Part shown: in pieces, positions 49,325-57,878 of the stretch
Numbering within the stretch: the stretch's first letter is position 1
Layout of the letters: each line of letters begins with the position of its first letter
Assembly: GCA_016711045.1 (NCBI GenBank)
Contig: JADJTT010000001.1
Span: 496,001 to 560,000, forward strand
Direction of reading: 5' to 3'
Source of the DNA: Saprospirales bacterium
GTDB taxonomy: Bacteria; Bacteroidota; Bacteroidia; Chitinophagales; Saprospiraceae
Length of the DNA: 64,000 nucleotides
Notes under the pieces: generated by a model
Seen by the model: the letters and a program-made list of their open reading frames with translations, nothing else
Databases searched by the model: none
Told to the model about the DNA's origin: nothing
Made by a program: the position numbers and the translations under genes

Positions 49325-51154
49325 TTATTCCTCCATTTCTTTCCCCAAATACACCAGCCGGCAGTCGGACCCTATGTCCAATTCAGTCATATTCTTCGGT
49401 ATCGGTTCAATATTTCCCGAGGGAAATTCAATAAATAAAGGAATACTGCTGGTCATCGCATTCATCTTCCTGATAATGGATTGCAAATGATCCTGTGAAA
49501 GGATATTTACCTCGTGGATCTCCGGATAATCCCGAGCCACTTCACTCAGGTTGATGAAGTCATCTGTGTACGAGAAAATACCGGTATCGGGCAAATTGCG
49601 GATATCTCGTTTCATTTCGCCCGAAGTGATCAACCGGAAGGTACCCTTCTCCCCAAATACTTTCTTCAGCCTCCGCACAGCGTACTCGTTGACATCCCCG
49701 CTGCTCGTCATGGCTACCAGGTACCCCATATCGACAAGGTCAAACTCTTCTTCCAGGGTATCGTTGTATACGTTGGCATTAAAAGCCTCCAATTTCTCCT
49801 CGCAGGCTTGCGCCACATTGCTATCCGAAGTGTCGATCAATACGACATGACGGCCTTTTTCCATCAGGTATTTGGCGATGACCCGGGCGGCCTTACTGGC
49901 GCCGATAAACAAAATACCGCCCGAACTTGCCTGCGTAACCCGCAGCAATTTTGCCATCATACGGGCAGTTGAGGCATTTAATAATACCGTACCCAGCACA
50001 ATCATAAATACTAATGGGGTTATATACTCCGCTTGTGGAACAACCCCCACCAGCCGGATACCAAACAGCGAAGCAATCCCCGCAGCTACGATCCCTCTTG
50101 GCCCCACCCAGGAGATGAACAACTTCTCCCGAAAGTGGAGGGCAGTCTTGTTGGTACTCCAAAATACGCCCAAGGGCCGCAACACGAGTACCACAAAGAA
50201 AAATAACAACAGGCAACGCCAGTCCAGCAATAACTGCAAATCCTTTACATCAATATTGGCCGCCAAAAGAATAAAGAGTATGGAAATTAACAGCACACTC
50301 AAGCTCTCTTTGAAAGACAATATTTCCTTGAGCCGGGGCACATCCAGATTGCCCAATACCATTCCCATCACCACCACCGTTAACAGCCCGCTTTCATGGG
50401 CCAGGGAATCTGAAAAAACGAAAACCAACAACACCAGCGCAAGGGTAAATACATTGAGCAAAAAATTGGGCACCAATTCCCGTTTGAGCATGAACTGCAG
50501 GAAAAGAGCCGCCAAAGAGCCGAGGGCTAATCCGATCAACAAGATCTGGGTGAACTGCATGAATGCATGCGAGGTAAATTCAAACCCGCCCTGACCGGAA
50601 AGAATAAACTCATAGACCAATACGGCCATCAATGCCCCGATTGGATCGATTAGTATGCCCTCCCATTTCAATACGGTCGACACGTTGCGGTTCAACGGAA
50701 TGTTTTGGAGAATAGGCGCAATAACCGTGGGACCGGTCACAATGATGAGGGAAGCAAAGAGAAAAGAGATCGACCAGTTTAGTCCCATGATAAAGTGGGC
50801 GCCCAATCCGGCGCCGATGAACGTAACCAGGGAACCCAGGGAGATCAATCGTCCAATAACGGGCCCTACCTCCCGGATCTCCCGGCGCTTCAAGGTCAGG
50901 CCTCCTTCAAACAGAATAATCCCGATAGCGAGCGAAACAAAGTAAAACAGGTATTGCTGAGGAAATAGCCCTTCCTGAGCTACCGGATCGTAGATCGGTG
51001 CAATCAATTTATGGTGGTCGGCGGTCCATAATTCGGCTAACGGCCCTACCGCCAAGCCGGTGAGTATCAACGGGGCAATAGCCGGCACGCGGGTCCGCCA
51101 GGCGAGCCATTGTGCAATGATCCCCAAAATGATAATACTGGCTAGTTCAATCAT
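49325..51154 (-). CDS. CPA-type cation/proton antiporter with RCK N domain
   Basis: A 609-residue protein. Residues about 1-390 hold 12 or so membrane helices of the Na+(K+)/H+ exchanger fold (GIILFEGGLTLKRREI, GPTVIAPILQNIPLNR with the ion-site region, FISWVGPRGIVAAGIASLFG). Residues about 405-530 form a TrkA-N/RCK nucleotide-binding domain (GGILFIGASKAARVIAKYL, VVLIDTSDSN), which usually gates K+ flux by NAD(H) or ATP. It probably serves K+ or Na+ and pH balance. Confidence 0.88.
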   Translation of the reverse strand: MIELASIIILGIIAQWLAWRTRVPAIAPLILTGLAVGPLAELWTADHHKLIAPIYDPVAQEGLFPQQYLFYFVSLAIGIILFEGGLTLKRREIREVGPVIGRLISLGSLVTFIGAGLGAHFIMGLNWSISFLFASLIIVTGPTVIAPILQNIPLNRNVSTVLKWEGILIDPIGALMAVLVYEFILSGQGGFEFTSHAFMQFTQILLIGLALGSLAALFLQFMLKRELVPNFLLNVFTLALVLLVFVFSDSLAHESGLLTVVVMGMVLGNLDVPRLKEILSFKESLSVLLISILFILLAANIDVKDLQLLLDWRCLLLFFFVVLVLRPLGVFWSTNKTALHFREKLFISWVGPRGIVAAGIASLFGIRLVGVVPQAEYITPLVFMIVLGTVLLNASTARMMAKLLRVTQASSGGILFIGASKAARVIAKYLMEKGRHVVLIDTSDSNVAQACEEKLEAFNANVYNDTLEEEFDLVDMGYLVAMTSSGDVNEYAVRRLKKVFGEKGTFRLITSGEMKRDIRNLPDTGIFSYTDDFINLSEVARDYPEIHEVNILSQDHLQSIIRKMNAMTSSIPLFIEFPSGNIEPIPKNMTELDIGSDCRLVYLGKEMEE

Positions 51155-51241
51155 GAATGAAAAATATGCCTTGAAATTAAGAAAAAATACAGACGGTATG
51201 GAACCTGGCTTCCGGACTATCTTTCAATCCCATAAAATCCT

Positions 51242-51308
51242 TACCTTTGCCGCCTGAATTATATTTTCATATTGAAATATAGGCAGTGCCAAAGCGCTGC
51301 CTATATTT
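51242..51308 (+). promoter_or_regulatory. prfC promoter and leader hairpin
   Basis: TACCTTTG at 51242-51249 fits the TAnnTTTG box. A 12-bp-arm hairpin (AAATATAGGCAG and CTGCCTATATTT) follows at 51275-51308, ending 16 bases before the ATG; it probably lies in the transcript leader and may tune translation or act as an attenuator. Confidence 0.5.
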
Positions 51309-51324
51309 TAATTTTACCTATGCT

Positions 51325-52905
51325 ATGAAGTTTGAGGACGAAATCAACCGCCGGCGCACCTTTGCCATCATTAGCCACCCGGATGCAGGGAAAACGACCC
51401 TCACGGAAAAGCTGTTGCTTTTCGGGGGCGCCATCCAGGTAGCGGGCGCGGTGAAATCCAACAAAATCAAAAAAACGGCGACCTCCGACTTCATGGAAAT
51501 CGAGAAGCAACGGGGTATCTCCGTAGCAACCTCCGTCATGGGCTTCGAATACCGCGACCTCAAGATCAACATCCTCGACACGCCGGGCCACAAGGACTTT
51601 GCGGAAGATACCTACCGCACCCTGACTGCCGTCGACAGTGTAATCGTAGTGATCGACGTGGCTAAAGGGGTGGAGGAACAAACCGAGAAACTCGTCGAGG
51701 TCTGCCGCATGCGCAATACGCCCATCATCGTCTTTATCAACAAACTCGACCGCGAAGGTAAAGACTCGTTCGACCTGCTCGATGAAGTGGAGTCGAAACT
51801 GGGCATTCACGTCTGCCCCCTTAGCTGGCCTATCGGCATGGGCCAACGGTTTAAAGGGGTCTACAATATGTACGAGAAAAAACTCGTCCTGTTTCGCCCA
51901 CACGGCAAACAAGAGGAGGAAGATAAAGTGGAGATCAACGATCTCGCTAGCCCGGAACTGGAACAATATATCACTGCCCGTCAGGCAGCCGAACTGCGCG
52001 AAGAGGTACATACCATTGAAAGCGTATACCCCCATTTTACCCGGGAGTCCTACCTCAAGGGTGCCATATCTCCGGTCTTCTTCGGAAGTGCCGTCAATAA
52101 CTTCGGGGTAAAAGAACTCCTTGACTGCTTTGTCGAGATCGCTCCTACCCCCCTGCCCCGCCAAACGGAAGAACGTGTGGTAGATCCGTATGAAGCCCAA
52201 TTTTCAGGGTTCGTGTTCAAGATCCACGCCAATATGGATCCCAAACACCGCGACCGCATCGCCTTTCTGCGCATTTGCTCGGGCAAGTTCGAACGCAACA
52301 CCAACTACCTGCATGTGCGCCAAAACCGCACTATGAAATTCTCCAACCCCACCACCTTCATGGCCGAAAAGAAGGAAGTGATCGACGAAGCATTTCCCGG
52401 CGATGTGGTAGGCCTTTACGATAGCGGCAATTTTGTGATCGGCGATGCCGTCACATCCGGCGAATCCCTCCACTTCAAAGGGATACCCAGCTTCTCCCCA
52501 GAGATGTTCCGCTATGTGAACAATACGGACCCCCTCAAGCAAAAACAACTCCAAAAGGGAGTCGATCAATTAATGGATGAAGGTGTGGCCCAACTTTTCA
52601 CCAAAGAATCCACAGGCCGGAAGATCATCGGCACCGTAGGCGCCCTGCAGTTTGATGTGATCCAATACCGCCTCAAACACGAATACGGCGCCTCCGCCCA
52701 ATTCGAGCCCGTAAATATCTACAAAGCTTGTTGGGTGCGCTCCAAAAACGAAAGCGCCTTCCAGGAATTCCTGCAACGACGCAAAAACGATATCGCCAAG
52801 GATAAACACGGCAATTGGGTATTCCTTGCCCCCAGCGCCTGGATGCTTCAAATGGCTCAGGAAAACCACCCCGAAGTGGAATTCCATTTTACCAACGAAC
52901 TGTGA
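51325..52905 (+). CDS. prfC: Peptide chain release factor 3
   Basis: A 526-residue translational GTPase from ATG 51325. G1 is HPDAGKTTLTEKLLLFGGAI, G2/G3 lie in KQRGISVATSVM and DTPGHKDFAEDTYRTL, G4 is FINKLDREG; domains II and III follow. RF3 recycles RF1/RF2 after peptide release. Length and motifs are normal. It is followed by glyS after 16 bp, so the two are probably co-transcribed. Confidence 0.95.
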   Translation: MKFEDEINRRRTFAIISHPDAGKTTLTEKLLLFGGAIQVAGAVKSNKIKKTATSDFMEIEKQRGISVATSVMGFEYRDLKINILDTPGHKDFAEDTYRTLTAVDSVIVVIDVAKGVEEQTEKLVEVCRMRNTPIIVFINKLDREGKDSFDLLDEVESKLGIHVCPLSWPIGMGQRFKGVYNMYEKKLVLFRPHGKQEEEDKVEINDLASPELEQYITARQAAELREEVHTIESVYPHFTRESYLKGAISPVFFGSAVNNFGVKELLDCFVEIAPTPLPRQTEERVVDPYEAQFSGFVFKIHANMDPKHRDRIAFLRICSGKFERNTNYLHVRQNRTMKFSNPTTFMAEKKEVIDEAFPGDVVGLYDSGNFVIGDAVTSGESLHFKGIPSFSPEMFRYVNNTDPLKQKQLQKGVDQLMDEGVAQLFTKESTGRKIIGTVGALQFDVIQYRLKHEYGASAQFEPVNIYKACWVRSKNESAFQEFLQRRKNDIAKDKHGNWVFLAPSAWMLQMAQENHPEVEFHFTNEL

Positions 52906-52921
52906 ATGTAATAATCAATAT

Positions 52922-54472
52922 ATGGCTCAGCAAAGCGAACTCTTCAAGAAATTGGTTGCCCACTGCAAAGAATATGGCTTCATCTATCAATCGAGCGAAA
53001 TCTATGACGGCCTCAGCGCAGTATACGATTACGGACCCAATGGCGTCTTGCTGAAAAATAACCTCAAGGAATACTGGTGGAAAGCCATGGTCCAAATGCA
53101 TGAGAACATCGTCGGGCTCGATGCGGCTATTTTCATGCACCCTAAAACATGGGTAGCCTCCGGCCACGTCGATGCCTTCAACGACCCCCTTATCGACAAC
53201 AAAGACAGTAAGCGTCGCTATCGCGCCGACCAACTTATCGAAGGGTATATGGAGAAGATCGAGGGCAAGATCGATAAGGAAGTGGAAAAAGCCCGCAAGC
53301 GGTTCGGCGACTCGTTCAATGAGGCGCTTTTCAGGGAGACCAACGACCGGGTCGTTAAATACAAGGAGGAACACGAAAATGTGCGCCTCCGTTTCGCCGA
53401 CCTCATGACCCGCCAGGATCTAGTAGGCATGAAGGATATGATCGATGAACTGGAGATCGCAGACCCCGAAACGGGCTCCCGCAACTGGACGGAAGTGCGC
53501 CAGTTCAACCTCATGTTTTCCACTCAATTGGGCAACATCGCCGGAGAGGAGGGCAAGCTCTACCTTCGGCCCGAAACGGCGCAGGGTATCTTTGTCAACT
53601 TCCTCAATGTGCAGAAGACCACCCGCCAGAAACTGCCCTTTGGAATAGCCCAGATCGGAAAAGCTTTCCGCAACGAGATCGTCGCCCGGCAGTTTATCTT
53701 CCGTATGCGCGAGTTCGAGCAAATGGAAATGCAATTCTTCGTCCGCCCCGGCACGGAAATGGAATGGTACAACCACTGGAAGGAAACCCGCATGAAATGG
53801 CACCTTGCGCTGGGTACGCCTCCGGAAAAACTCCGCTTCCACGACCACGACAACCTGGCCCACTACGCCAACGCTGCCGTGGATATCGAATTTGAATTCC
53901 CCTTCGGCTTCAAAGAACTGGAGGGTATCCACTCCCGGACGGATTTCGACCTCAGCAGCCACCAGCAATTATCGGGTAAAAAACTTCAGTATTTCGACCC
54001 CGAACTCAATGAAAACTACGTGCCCTACGTCGTGGAAACTTCCATCGGCGCCGACCGGATGTTCCTGTCGTTACTTAGCAATGCATTGATAGAAGAAACT
54101 GTTCCAGGCAGCGATGAAGATGGAAATACCCGCGATGTGCTTAAGTTGCCGCCTGCGCTTGCACCGATCAAATGCGCCGTGCTTCCGTTGAAGCGCAATG
54201 AAGATGCGCTGGTCGAGAAAGCACGGGGTATCTTTGACGAACTGAAATTCTCTTTCACCTGCCATTACGACGACACCGGCAGCATCGGAAAACTCTACCG
54301 CCGCCAGGATGCCATCGGTACGCCCTTCTGCATCACCGTCGATTTTGAAACCCTCGAAAACGACACGGTCACTATCCGCGAACGAGATAGCATGACCCAG
54401 CAACGTGTGCCGATCGCACAGGTAGAAAAGATGGTAAGCGAAAAAGTGGACATGAGACACTTGTTGAAATAA
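52922..54472 (+). CDS. glyS: Glycyl-tRNA synthetase (alpha2, eukaryote/archaea-like type)
   Basis: A 516-residue class II synthetase from ATG 52922 (longer frames start inside prfC). Motif 1 is in ARRLFPN-equivalent region of the N-terminus (KEYGFIYQSSEIYDGLSAVYDYGPNG), motif 2 is FRNEIVARQFIFRMREFEQMEM, motif 3 is SIGADRMFLSLLSNAL, and an anticodon-binding domain ends the protein. It charges tRNA-Gly as a homodimer. A beta-propeller lipoprotein-like gene follows 8 bp later. Confidence 0.95.
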   Translation: MAQQSELFKKLVAHCKEYGFIYQSSEIYDGLSAVYDYGPNGVLLKNNLKEYWWKAMVQMHENIVGLDAAIFMHPKTWVASGHVDAFNDPLIDNKDSKRRYRADQLIEGYMEKIEGKIDKEVEKARKRFGDSFNEALFRETNDRVVKYKEEHENVRLRFADLMTRQDLVGMKDMIDELEIADPETGSRNWTEVRQFNLMFSTQLGNIAGEEGKLYLRPETAQGIFVNFLNVQKTTRQKLPFGIAQIGKAFRNEIVARQFIFRMREFEQMEMQFFVRPGTEMEWYNHWKETRMKWHLALGTPPEKLRFHDHDNLAHYANAAVDIEFEFPFGFKELEGIHSRTDFDLSSHQQLSGKKLQYFDPELNENYVPYVVETSIGADRMFLSLLSNALIEETVPGSDEDGNTRDVLKLPPALAPIKCAVLPLKRNEDALVEKARGIFDELKFSFTCHYDDTGSIGKLYRRQDAIGTPFCITVDFETLENDTVTIRERDSMTQQRVPIAQVEKMVSEKVDMRHLLK

Positions 54473-54480
54473 CCCCCAGG

Positions 54481-55368
54481 ATGATCCGGCGCACTGCAAT
54501 TCTCCAGTTCTTCCTTGTCCTTTGTACGGCGAGTCTCGGCGCACAGGTCAAATACCATTTTAAATTGCCGCGCGAACTCCGGGAAGCGTCCGGCCTGGTT
54601 ATCCTGAACGATGGGTCTTTTGTCTGGCACAATGACAGTAACAACGAGCCTGCGCTCTATATCACAGACGGGAAGGGAAATCTGTTGAATACGATACTGT
54701 ATCCCTTGCCTAATACGGATTGGGAGGATATTACCAAATCCCCTTCCGATGACCTGTTTATCGGCAATTTTGGCAATAACTGCCATTGCCGCCAGGATCT
54801 GGCCATTTACCTGTTGTCCGACCCCATGACCAATAGCATCGATTCCATCAATTTCCAGCTGCCCGACCAACAGGCTTTTCCTCCGAGTGAAAAATGGCGC
54901 AATTTCGATATGGAAGCCATGTTTTGGTTCCAGGACTCCCTGCACCTGTTTTCCAAGAACAATGCAAAAAAAGGAAACAGCTACGCCAAGCACTATGTGC
55001 TACCCGCTCAACCCGGCCAATATGCCGCCGAATTGCGCGACAGCGTCTTTTTGAAAAAACGCTTTGTCTCCGGAGCAGCCATTAGCCCCGGAGAAGATAA
55101 GGTAGCCCTTCTGAGTCTTCGTTTCCAGCGCATCCTGGGTTTCATCCCCTTCTCCAGAGTCACCATCTTCGTATTCTCCGATTTTCACGGCAGCGACTTT
55201 CTGCACGGAGATATGAAAAGAAGAGGTATTCGCCCCTATCTCTATGCCCTCCAATACGAAGCAATCGATTTTGTGGATGAAGAAACCCTGGTAGTGGGAT
55301 CGGAAAAAACCTCCATTATCCCAGCCAAAGCCAAACGCCTGAAACTTGGTAAAAGGTTCTTCAAATAA
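54481..55368 (+). CDS. Secreted beta-propeller-like protein, paralogue of 28681
   Basis: A 295-residue exported protein with signal peptide (FFLVLCTASLGAQ). The strands GSFVWHNDSNNEPALYITDGKGNLLNTI, NTDWEDITKSPSDDLFIGNFGNN and WRNFDMEAMFWFQDSLHLFSKN match those of the T9SS protein at 28681-29820. It lacks a sorting tail, so it is probably periplasmic. The substrate is unknown. It starts 8 bp after glyS, yet nothing suggests a tie to translation. Confidence 0.75.
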   Translation: MIRRTAILQFFLVLCTASLGAQVKYHFKLPRELREASGLVILNDGSFVWHNDSNNEPALYITDGKGNLLNTILYPLPNTDWEDITKSPSDDLFIGNFGNNCHCRQDLAIYLLSDPMTNSIDSINFQLPDQQAFPPSEKWRNFDMEAMFWFQDSLHLFSKNNAKKGNSYAKHYVLPAQPGQYAAELRDSVFLKKRFVSGAAISPGEDKVALLSLRFQRILGFIPFSRVTIFVFSDFHGSDFLHGDMKRRGIRPYLYALQYEAIDFVDEETLVVGSEKTSIIPAKAKRLKLGKRFFK

Positions 55369-55418
55369 AAGAGGCTGTTTCAAGAGGAGCATAAGCGACT
55401 TTTGAAACAGCCTCTTTT
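55367..55418. terminator. Bidirectional terminator
   Basis: Seventeen-bp perfect arms (AAAAGAGGCTGTTTCAA) around an 18-base loop, T-rich on both strands outside the stem. It lies between convergent genes ending at 55368 (+) and 55427 (-). Confidence 0.85.
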
Positions 55419-55426
55419 TTATTTAT

Positions 55427-56659
55427 TTAAAGACTTGACGTCATCAACAGGTCCAAATCGGTAGATTTGATCTGAAAGCGCTCGCCGAGGTATTCATTCG
55501 TGAGACAGCCCTTGTACATATATACCCCATTGCGCAGCCCAAAATGGCCGAAGATATGCTTTTCCAGGCCTCCCGAATTTCCTGCTTGCAATAAGATAGG
55601 AGTGAGAATGTTGCTGACAGCGATGGAGGCCGTGCGCGAAACCCGTGAAGCAATATTGGGCACACAGTAATGGATCACATCGAATTCTGTAAAGGTGGGT
55701 TTATCCAAAGAGGTCATTCGGGAAGTGGCAAAACAACCGCCCTGGTCGATACTCACATCGATGATTACGGCTCCCGGTTTCATTTTTTTCACCATCTCTT
55801 CACTCACCACCACAGGGGTGCGGCCGGCTTTAGAGTGAATAGCTCCGATCACGACGTCGGCACGGCGAAGTTCCTTCTCCAAAAACGCCGAGTGAATGGC
55901 GGAGGTATAGAGCCGCTGTCCAACCAGGTCCTGCAAGCGTTTGAGTTTGTAGATCTTGTTGTCAAAAATACGAACCTCCGCGCCCAGCCCCAGTGCGGTC
56001 CGGGTAGCAAATTCACCTACCACGCCGGCGCCGAGGATCACGACGCGTGCAGGTGGCACTCCGGATATCCCCCCCAACAACACACCTTTGCCGCCATTGG
56101 CGTTGGTCAGCAATTCGGCCGCCGTAAGCATGGCACTTAATCCAGCCATTTCACTCATAATACGGACCAGTGGAAAGGTGCCGTCGTCGTCTTGCAAATA
56201 CTCCATCGCCAGCGCAATGACGCGCTTGCTTTTCAACCGGTGCAGATATTCTGCGGTGACAATGGGCAACTGCAGGGGAGAGATCAGGATTTGATTGGGC
56301 CGCATGAGCTCGATCTCTTCCAGGGTAGGCGGAGCGATTTTTACCAGTACATTGGCCTTCTTATACACCTCTTCCTGGCTGTAGCCGATTTCGGCGCCCA
56401 GTTCGGAATATTCGATGTCCGGGTAAAAAGATTTTTTTCCCGCGTCCTTTTCAATGATGACCCGATGTCCGTGGCCTATCAGTGATTTCACACTGGAGGG
56501 AACCAACGCGACCCTGTTTTCCTGCAGGATCACCTCTTTGGGAATACCAATATACAGACTGCCGGATTTTTGCTCCACCTGGAGCATTTCCGCCTGAGGC
56601 TGCAGCTGCCCTTCGGTCAGGGATCTGGGGATCGGAATCTTTTTCTTGGGGTCGCTCAT
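55427..56659 (-). CDS. ald: Alanine dehydrogenase
   Basis: A 410-residue enzyme. The N-terminus has the family's GIPKEVILQENRVALVPSSV, and the middle the NAD Rossmann motif VVILGAGVVGEFATRTALGLGA; the closing active-site region holds VIIDVSIDQGGCFATSRMT. It converts L-alanine and NAD+ to pyruvate, ammonia and NADH. The size is a little longer than the usual 370 residues because of the N-terminal about 30 residues. It is last in a minus-strand group with tsaE. Confidence 0.9.
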   Translation of the reverse strand: MSDPKKKIPIPRSLTEGQLQPQAEMLQVEQKSGSLYIGIPKEVILQENRVALVPSSVKSLIGHGHRVIIEKDAGKKSFYPDIEYSELGAEIGYSQEEVYKKANVLVKIAPPTLEEIELMRPNQILISPLQLPIVTAEYLHRLKSKRVIALAMEYLQDDDGTFPLVRIMSEMAGLSAMLTAAELLTNANGGKGVLLGGISGVPPARVVILGAGVVGEFATRTALGLGAEVRIFDNKIYKLKRLQDLVGQRLYTSAIHSAFLEKELRRADVVIGAIHSKAGRTPVVVSEEMVKKMKPGAVIIDVSIDQGGCFATSRMTSLDKPTFTEFDVIHYCVPNIASRVSRTASIAVSNILTPILLQAGNSGGLEKHIFGHFGLRNGVYMYKGCLTNEYLGERFQIKSTDLDLLMTSSL

Positions 56660-56697
56660 GTTGTGCCTGGTAACTGGTAATTAGAATCAACCGCTAA

Positions 56698-57141
56698 TTA
56701 CAAAAATAACACTTTTCGCACGGAATCGCTTTCTGTTATGAGCTGAATTCGAACTACCTCTTCAGGAGCCAGCGCTTCAATGAGATCCGGCCACTCTACA
56801 AAGCAATAATCTTCGCCGTACAGATAGTCCTCTATCCCGATATCCAGGGCCTCCTGCTCGTCTTTCAGGCGAAACAGGTCGAGGTGGTAGAAGGGACATA
56901 CCCGCCCTGATTCATCGCGGTAATGGTATTCGTTGACCAGTGCAAACGAAGGGCTGACAGCGCCCTCTACTGCACCCAACCGGCGACAAACCGCCTGCGT
57001 CAGGGTTGTTTTCCCAGCGCCCATCTCCCCGTATAAGAAAAATTTGCGGCGCGCACCGGCATAGGCTAAAATGCGTTCAGCTAATTCATCCCAATCGGAA
57101 AAAGCATAGACCAGGAATTCTATAGGCCCCGAAGTATTCAT
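56698..57141 (-). CDS. tsaE: tRNA threonylcarbamoyladenosine biosynthesis ATPase TsaE
   Basis: A 147-residue P-loop protein with Walker A GEMGAGKTTLTQAVCRRLG (residues about 39-57), the switch SPSFALVNEYHY and HLDLFRL, and the WPDLIEAL segment. With TsaB, TsaC and TsaD it makes t6A37 on tRNAs reading ANN codons. Start ATG 57141; the stop is 39 bp from the ald start, so they are probably co-transcribed. Confidence 0.92.
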   Translation of the reverse strand: MNTSGPIEFLVYAFSDWDELAERILAYAGARRKFFLYGEMGAGKTTLTQAVCRRLGAVEGAVSPSFALVNEYHYRDESGRVCPFYHLDLFRLKDEQEALDIGIEDYLYGEDYCFVEWPDLIEALAPEEVVRIQLITESDSVRKVLFL

Positions 57142-57156
57142 CGAAGTGGAGGGTTG

Positions 57157-57807
57157 TCATTTCTTCTTGAAGTCCCCTCGCTTCCAGGCATCGAAGAATT
57201 GCTTCCAGGCGATGGGGTTGAATATTTGCATGGGCGGGGTTTGCCCGATGTAGTAATAGGAACTGGCCTGCTGACGAAGATAATAGTCGGCATTTTCACG
57301 GCCATCGTAGGGAATCGCGCTGCGCATGCGATCCAGATTGTCGGCAGTCATGTTTTTGGCGGCGCGGGCCTGCAGCTCTGAATTGACATCCATGGCCAGG
57401 AACTCAAGCCGGAAATGCTCGCGACTGGGCCATGGAAAGATCACTGCGGTGGGCAGGTTGATGGTATCCCGTGTCATTAACTGAACCAACGAATACCGGT
57501 TGTCAGTCAACGTGTCTGGAATAGTCAGTTCGTAAGTCTTGTAGCCGATAGCCGAAAATTCCACTACGTCGCCCTTCCGGACAACAATGGAGAAGAACCC
57601 GTTAAAATCGGAATACGTTCCCCGACCTTCCCTTTTTACCAGAATATTGGTGTATGGAACCGGGATCAGATTTTCATCGCTGCCATCGAGCACCATCCCG
57701 GAGAACTGGATCAAGTCCTCCCGAAGGGGTTGAGCGTGTAGCAGAACGGTTCCCCCGAAAAAGAGGATAAAAACAGGTGCGAGGTATTTCCAATTCATCG
57801 ACTTCAT
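57157..57807 (-). CDS. Secreted carboxypeptidase-regulatory-like domain protein
   Basis: A 216-residue exported protein with a signal peptide (FILFFGGTVLLHAQ) and one CarboxypepD_reg-like domain at about residues 33-105 (FSGMVLDGSDENLIPVPYTNILVKREGRGTYSDFNGFFSIVV), the fold that starts many TonB receptors. The rest is helical, with no barrel. Bacteroidota hold many such short proteins of unknown role at the envelope. It is first in the group with tsaE (15-bp gap). Confidence 0.8.
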   Translation of the reverse strand: MKSMNWKYLAPVFILFFGGTVLLHAQPLREDLIQFSGMVLDGSDENLIPVPYTNILVKREGRGTYSDFNGFFSIVVRKGDVVEFSAIGYKTYELTIPDTLTDNRYSLVQLMTRDTINLPTAVIFPWPSREHFRLEFLAMDVNSELQARAAKNMTADNLDRMRSAIPYDGRENADYYLRQQASSYYYIGQTPPMQIFNPIAWKQFFDAWKRGDFKKK

Positions 57808-57878
57808 AGTTTGATGGTACTATATATAGACGCAGGGGGCAATGCAAAGGTTTGACCAGCATCCAAAAATAGTCCTTT

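Noticed and set aside
52815..53054. Extended starts for glyS inside prfC
   Set aside because: The extra residues match no GlyS; ATG 52922 begins the conserved N-terminus.
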